A DNA stretch of 64,000 bases from Paenibacillus pasadenensis (GTDB taxonomy: Bacteria > Bacillota > Bacilli > Paenibacillales > Paenibacillaceae), in assembly GCF_023715725.1 (NCBI RefSeq), contig NZ_JAMBOT010000002.1, positions 558,001 through 622,000 of the forward strand. Direction: 5' to 3'. The notes below the pieces were generated by a model that saw only the letters and a program-made list of their open reading frames with translations, searched no databases and had not been told where the DNA came from. The translations under genes were made by a program, and so were the position numbers. Of this stretch, positions 61,321 to 64,000 are shown one piece after another. How positions within the stretch are numbered: the stretch's first letter is position 1; the number at the start of each line of letters is the position of its first letter.

Positions 61321-61509
61321 TTATGATCGCCGGTTCAACAAGGACTGCAATTGTCCAGGCGCCGCATTTTCGGCCGCTCCTCCGCGCGTTGAACGATCTT
61401 TCAACTTTCCGGGCTTGTCCGATTCGCGGCTTAATTTGCGCAGCGTGTGGCGAATTTCCCATGCTTTTCCAACAAGCCGAAGCTCTTTTTCACCCAAGTA
61501 CATTTTCAT
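61321..61509 (-). CDS. mciZ: MciZ-like inhibitor of FtsZ, C-terminally extended
   Basis: 62 residues. The start MKMYLGEKELRLVGKAWEIRHTLRKLSRES contains the LVGKAWEIR core of MciZ, the 40-residue mother-cell peptide that binds the C-terminal domain of FtsZ and blocks polymerisation after sporulation septation in B. subtilis. About 22 extra residues (DRSTRGGAAENAAPGQLQSLLNRRS) follow. GGAGG lies about 12 bases before the ATG. The position next to nudF is as in Bacillus. In B. subtilis it is sigma-E dependent; I could not read a convincing promoter here. Confidence 0.8.
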   Translation of the reverse strand: MKMYLGEKELRLVGKAWEIRHTLRKLSRESDKPGKLKDRSTRGGAAENAAPGQLQSLLNRRS

Positions 61510-61587
61510 CCGAAATCCCGCCCTCCGATAGAAGATATGACCACGATATGCGGAGATGGGACAAGTTATTCCAAGGAGGAACAGCGC

Positions 61588-62169
61588 ATGAGTGACACAA
61601 AACAGGCAGGCAGCATGCCCGGACCGGAAATTACGCTTTCCAGCGAGACCAAGTTCCAGGGGAAAATCATTTCGCTTCAGGTGCATGAGGTACAGCTGCC
61701 TAGCGGCGCGACGTCAACACGGGAAATTATCCGTCACCCCGGCGCAGCGGCGGTAATCGCCATTGTGGACGGAAAATTGCTGACGGTTGGGCAGTACCGG
61801 AAGCCGATGGACAAATACCAGGTGGAAATTCCAGCCGGCAAGCTGGATGCGGGAGAAGATCCGGCTGTATGCGCAGCGCGCGAGCTGAAGGAAGAGACGG
61901 GCATTACCGCCGCTTCGGTCCGGCTCGTCGACGCGTTCTACACATCACCCGGATTTGCGGACGAGAAGGTGTATCTTTACGTAGCAGAAGGACTGGAGCA
62001 GGGAGAAAGTCAGCCTGACGAGGATGAGGAGCTGCATGTAGAGGCGCTCACAATGGAGCAGGCCGAGGATTATATAGAACGCGGACTAATTGGCGACGCC
62101 AAAACGCTTATGGCCGTTTATCTATGGAAGCTTTCCAAGCATACCGGACAGATCGGTCTGCGCGGCTGA
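61588..62169 (+). CDS. nudF: ADP-ribose pyrophosphatase, Nudix hydrolase
   Basis: 193 residues. Nudix box GKLDAGEDPAVCAARELKEETG (about 87-109) is complete, followed by FYTSPGFADEKVYLYVAEGL, typical of ADP-ribose hydrolases that give AMP and ribose 5-phosphate. CAAGGAGG precedes ATG 61588. It has the same place in B. subtilis. Confidence 0.94.
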   Translation: MSDTKQAGSMPGPEITLSSETKFQGKIISLQVHEVQLPSGATSTREIIRHPGAAAVIAIVDGKLLTVGQYRKPMDKYQVEIPAGKLDAGEDPAVCAARELKEETGITAASVRLVDAFYTSPGFADEKVYLYVAEGLEQGESQPDEDEELHVEALTMEQAEDYIERGLIGDAKTLMAVYLWKLSKHTGQIGLRG

Positions 62170-62204
62170 TGTCAGGTTGCGACATCTAGGCGGCATAACA
62201 AGCA

Positions 62205-62233
62205 TCATATTCTCCTCTTCCTGAGCATATGCT
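62205..62233 (+). promoter_or_regulatory. Sigma-E promoter of spoIIM
   Basis: TCATATT (62205-62211), 14 bases, CATATGCT (62226-62233). Both agree with the sigma-E consensus, and it lies about 39 bases before spoIIM, a sigma-E gene. Confidence 0.7.
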
Positions 62234-62271
62234 GTCCTCAACGGACTTGCTTCGGAGAGGGAGGGGCAAAT

Positions 62272-62907
62272 ATGCTTGCTGCGGCGGTAAAAAAGGGTAC
62301 GGAGCAGCGTGTGCTGCTCCTTTTTTTGACGATTCTGTTCGGTGCAGGCGTTATATTCGGAGCGCTTCTGGCCAGCGGGCTCGACGGGGATCAGCGGAGC
62401 GTGCTGCAGGAGGAGCTGAACGTGTTCCTGCTGCAGCTGGCCCAGCATGGTTCCGGAGACGAGGGCGGTAAAGCGGAATTTTGGCAAAGCTTCTGGCTGC
62501 ACGGCCGCTGGCTGCTCGTCATTGCGCTGATGGGCTTGGCGGTCATTGGCCTGCCGGTCATTCTGGCGCTTGATTTTTTCAAAGGCGTGCTGGTAGGCTT
62601 CGCCGTGGCAACTTTGGCGATCCAGCATGGCGGAAAAGGCCTTGCCTTCTCGCTTCTGTCGGTGCTTCCGGCGAATTTGCTCAGCGTGCCGGCATATCTT
62701 GCGGCAAGCGCGGCTTCTATATCATTCGCAACGTTTATAATCCGCTTCCGCCTCATCCGCCGTTCCGGATCGCTGCTGCCCGCAGCTTCAACGCTTGCGG
62801 TTACAACCGCCGGGATGCTCTTGGTGCTTGCCGGGGCATCGGCGCTTGATGCGTGGTTGTCGCCCGCGCTCATGGCTTGGGCTGCGGAGTGGCTCATTGC
62901 GGGCTGA
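62272..62907 (+). CDS. spoIIM: Stage II sporulation protein M
   Basis: 211 residues (B. subtilis about 214). Five hydrophobic helices: RVLLLFLTILFGAGVIFGALLAS, LLVIALMGLAVIGLPVILALDFFKGVLVGFAV and three more toward the C-terminus. SpoIIM with SpoIID and SpoIIP forms the peptidoglycan-degrading machine for forespore engulfment. GGGAGGGG precedes the ATG. Good sigma-E promoter upstream. Confidence 0.94.
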   Translation: MLAAAVKKGTEQRVLLLFLTILFGAGVIFGALLASGLDGDQRSVLQEELNVFLLQLAQHGSGDEGGKAEFWQSFWLHGRWLLVIALMGLAVIGLPVILALDFFKGVLVGFAVATLAIQHGGKGLAFSLLSVLPANLLSVPAYLAASAASISFATFIIRFRLIRRSGSLLPAASTLAVTTAGMLLVLAGASALDAWLSPALMAWAAEWLIAG

Positions 62908-62911
62908 ATCA

Positions 62912-62941
62912 TTGACTTGGGGTTCAGCTTGCAACTATAAT
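62912..62941 (+). promoter_or_regulatory. Sigma-A promoter of fur
   Basis: TTGACT (62912-62917), 18 bases, TATAAT (62936-62941). It starts 5 bases after the spoIIM stop, so fur is transcribed alone. Confidence 0.75.
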
Positions 62942-62994
62942 AGATTCATAAGTGCCGGCGGCTAGCCGGTTTTCTTGTGGCAAGGGGGAAAGTT

Positions 62995-63453
62995 ATGGAA
63001 GCCCGGATTGATTCCATTAAGCAGCAGCTCCAGTCGCAGGGCTACAAGTTGACCCCGCAGCGTGAAGCAACCGTACGCGTTCTCCTCGAGAACGAAGAGG
63101 ATCATCTCAGCGCCGAGGACGTGTTCATGCTCGTCAAGGACAAAGCGCCTGAGATCGGTCTCGCTACCGTTTACCGCACGCTGGAGCTACTAACGGAGCT
63201 GCACGTCGTGGAGAAGATGAACTTCGGCGATGGCGTGGCCCGCTATGACTTGAGAACAGATAACAGCAAGCATCATCATCATCATTTGATTTGTGTGCAG
63301 TGCGGATCGATGGAAGAGATCAAGGAGGACTGGCTCGGACCTCTAGAGGAACGGCTGGAACTAGAATTCGGATTCACCGTGCTGGACCACCGCCTGGATT
63401 TCCAAGGCATTTGCCGGCGTTGCCGGGAAGCCAACGATTCGAAGAAGCCCTAA
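62995..63453 (+). CDS. fur: Ferric uptake regulator, Fur family
   Basis: 152 residues (B. subtilis Fur 149). Winged helix with YKLTPQREATVRVLLENEEDHLSAEDVFMLVKDKAPEIGLATVYRTLELL; metal site HHHHHLICVQCG and second CxxC (CRRC) for structural zinc. Fe(II)-dependent repressor of iron uptake. Gene order fur-yqzK (followed by xerD in Bacillus) supports Fur over PerR or Zur. ATG 62995 follows AAGGGGGAA. Confidence 0.94.
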   Translation: MEARIDSIKQQLQSQGYKLTPQREATVRVLLENEEDHLSAEDVFMLVKDKAPEIGLATVYRTLELLTELHVVEKMNFGDGVARYDLRTDNSKHHHHHLICVQCGSMEEIKEDWLGPLEERLELEFGFTVLDHRLDFQGICRRCREANDSKKP

Positions 63454-63520
63454 CAGCTCCGTATTCATCGTCCATCCCTATTTACGGGCTGGCGATGAAT
63501 GCCGGAGCTGTTTAATTTAA
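63452..63520 (+). terminator. Terminator after fur
   Basis: AACAGCTCCG-(GT)-ATTCATCG ... CGATGAAT-(GC)-CGGAGCTGTT followed by TAATTTAAT; long two-part stem. Confidence 0.8.
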
Positions 63521-63611
63521 TCGGTCCCCTCAAGGCTCCAGCGGAGGACCGGGACATAACCCTTTCCTGCTGCGCATACCTTGTCTTATGGGAAAGGGGG
63601 CGGCCCGGGAA

Positions 63612-63848
63612 ATGATCGTCTCTGTGCGCAGATGGTTGTCCAGGCTTGTTTTTGCGGCAATATTTGCTTGTTTAACCGCCATTGTATATGAAGGCTTTCA
63701 GCTCGCTCAAGTCTGGATCAGGCCGCTTGATCCGTACGCGGTTCCACGCGGACAGGCGCTGAAAGTATTCGAACAGCCGTACGAGGTCCCGCCGGAGGGC
63801 GGCTCCATCATGGATCGTTTGCGCTGGTTTTATTACAATGGCGAATGA
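63612..63848 (+). CDS. yqzK: YqzK, DUF4227 family
   Basis: 78 residues from ATG 63612; ATG 63588 in the same frame overlaps the AAAGGGGG ribosome site. One membrane helix (LVFAAIFACLTAIVYEGFQLA) and a short outside part (PLDPYAVPRGQALKVFEQ) match DUF4227/YqzK, found between fur and xerD in Bacilli. Function unknown. Confidence 0.82.
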   Translation: MIVSVRRWLSRLVFAAIFACLTAIVYEGFQLAQVWIRPLDPYAVPRGQALKVFEQPYEVPPEGGSIMDRLRWFYYNGE

Positions 63849-63879
63849 TTGCCTGCGATCAACTCGATAACCGTAAGCG

Positions 63880-63916
63880 ATGAGCCCGGGACAGCTGTTC
63901 CGGGCTGATTTTTTGC
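63880..63916 (+). terminator. Terminator after yqzK
   Basis: AGCCCGGGACAGCTGTTCCGGGCT followed by GATTTTTT. The last 85 bases of the window hold no recognisable feature. Confidence 0.8.
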
Positions 63917-64000
63917 GTAAGCCGCTTTAGCCGCAGCAGCGAAATGGATTTCATAAAAATGCATTGAAGCGGCGGCTTTGTGACAAAATGAAGGCGCTTT

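Noticed and set aside
62930..62960. PerR or Fur operator at the fur promoter
   Set aside because: The region CTATAATAGATTCATAA only loosely resembles the PerR palindrome and its half-sites are out of register.

Overview
The window comes from an endospore-forming Bacillota chromosome, most likely Paenibacillus or a close relative. Three things point there. It carries sporulation and germination genes throughout (gerP, splB, spoIIIA, spoIVB, spo0A, spoIIM, cotD, mciZ, yjcZ-type). The gene order follows the Bacillus subtilis mntR to fur region closely. It is moderately GC-rich, with strong AGGAGG ribosome sites and frequent GTG/TTG starts. No rRNA, tRNA or CRISPR array was recognised.

Layout. 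1-7.4 kb: the 3' end of a GH15 glucoamylase-type gene, a YjcZ-type spore miniprotein, a gerP germination operon on the minus strand (gerPA-PB-PC-PD-PE, with a hugely enlarged repeat-bearing GerPC and no gerPF), a small Hsp20-like gene, a decayed TnpB (IS1341-type) element and two small membrane proteins. 7.4-12.6 kb: a secreted stalk-domain protein and a minus-strand operon of two Gfo/Idh/MocA oxidoreductases flanking an AraC regulator. 12.7-16.2 kb: yidD, then metG behind a methionine-type T-box, and ccdA. 16.3-24.3 kb: splB, mntR, yqhQ/yqhR, aroQ, a Xaa-Pro peptidase, efp, an aspartokinase and yqhV. 24.4-30.1 kb: the complete spoIIIAA-AH operon with a convincing sigma-E promoter. 30.4-43.4 kb: a housekeeping run accB-accC-(Asp23)-amaP-DUF2273-nusB-folD-xseA-xseB-ispA-dxs-tlyA-(unknown membrane protein)-argR-recN. 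43.5-45.8 kb: spoIVB-spo0A, with Spo0A boxes and a sigma-H promoter before spo0A.

45.7-52.9 kb is an AT-rich accessory island directly after spo0A. The last ~90 bp of spo0A are repeated at 50705-50798, including 55 bp of perfect identity, and each copy is followed by a related terminator. Between the copies lie a decayed tyrosine integrase next to spo0A, two unknown exported or membrane proteins, a broken holin and a frameshifted amidase. This is the layout of a prophage-like element inserted into the 3' end of spo0A. A second, intact amidase paralogue and a decayed gene follow the second copy, which suggests a tandem or older remnant. Excision through the 55-bp identity would replace the Spo0A C-terminus with a frameshifted tail.

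53-64 kb returns to the conserved backbone: cotD-like, yqzF (DUF2627), the branched-chain 2-oxoacid dehydrogenase genes lpdV-bkdAA-bkdAB-bkdB, lipB, a 32-codon Prli42-like miniprotein, an M20 peptidase, an mciZ-like FtsZ inhibitor, nudF, spoIIM, fur and yqzK. Other regulatory observations are two LexA-like boxes in a promoter upstream of the unknown gene-argR-recN cluster, and a nested RNA hairpin before nusB.
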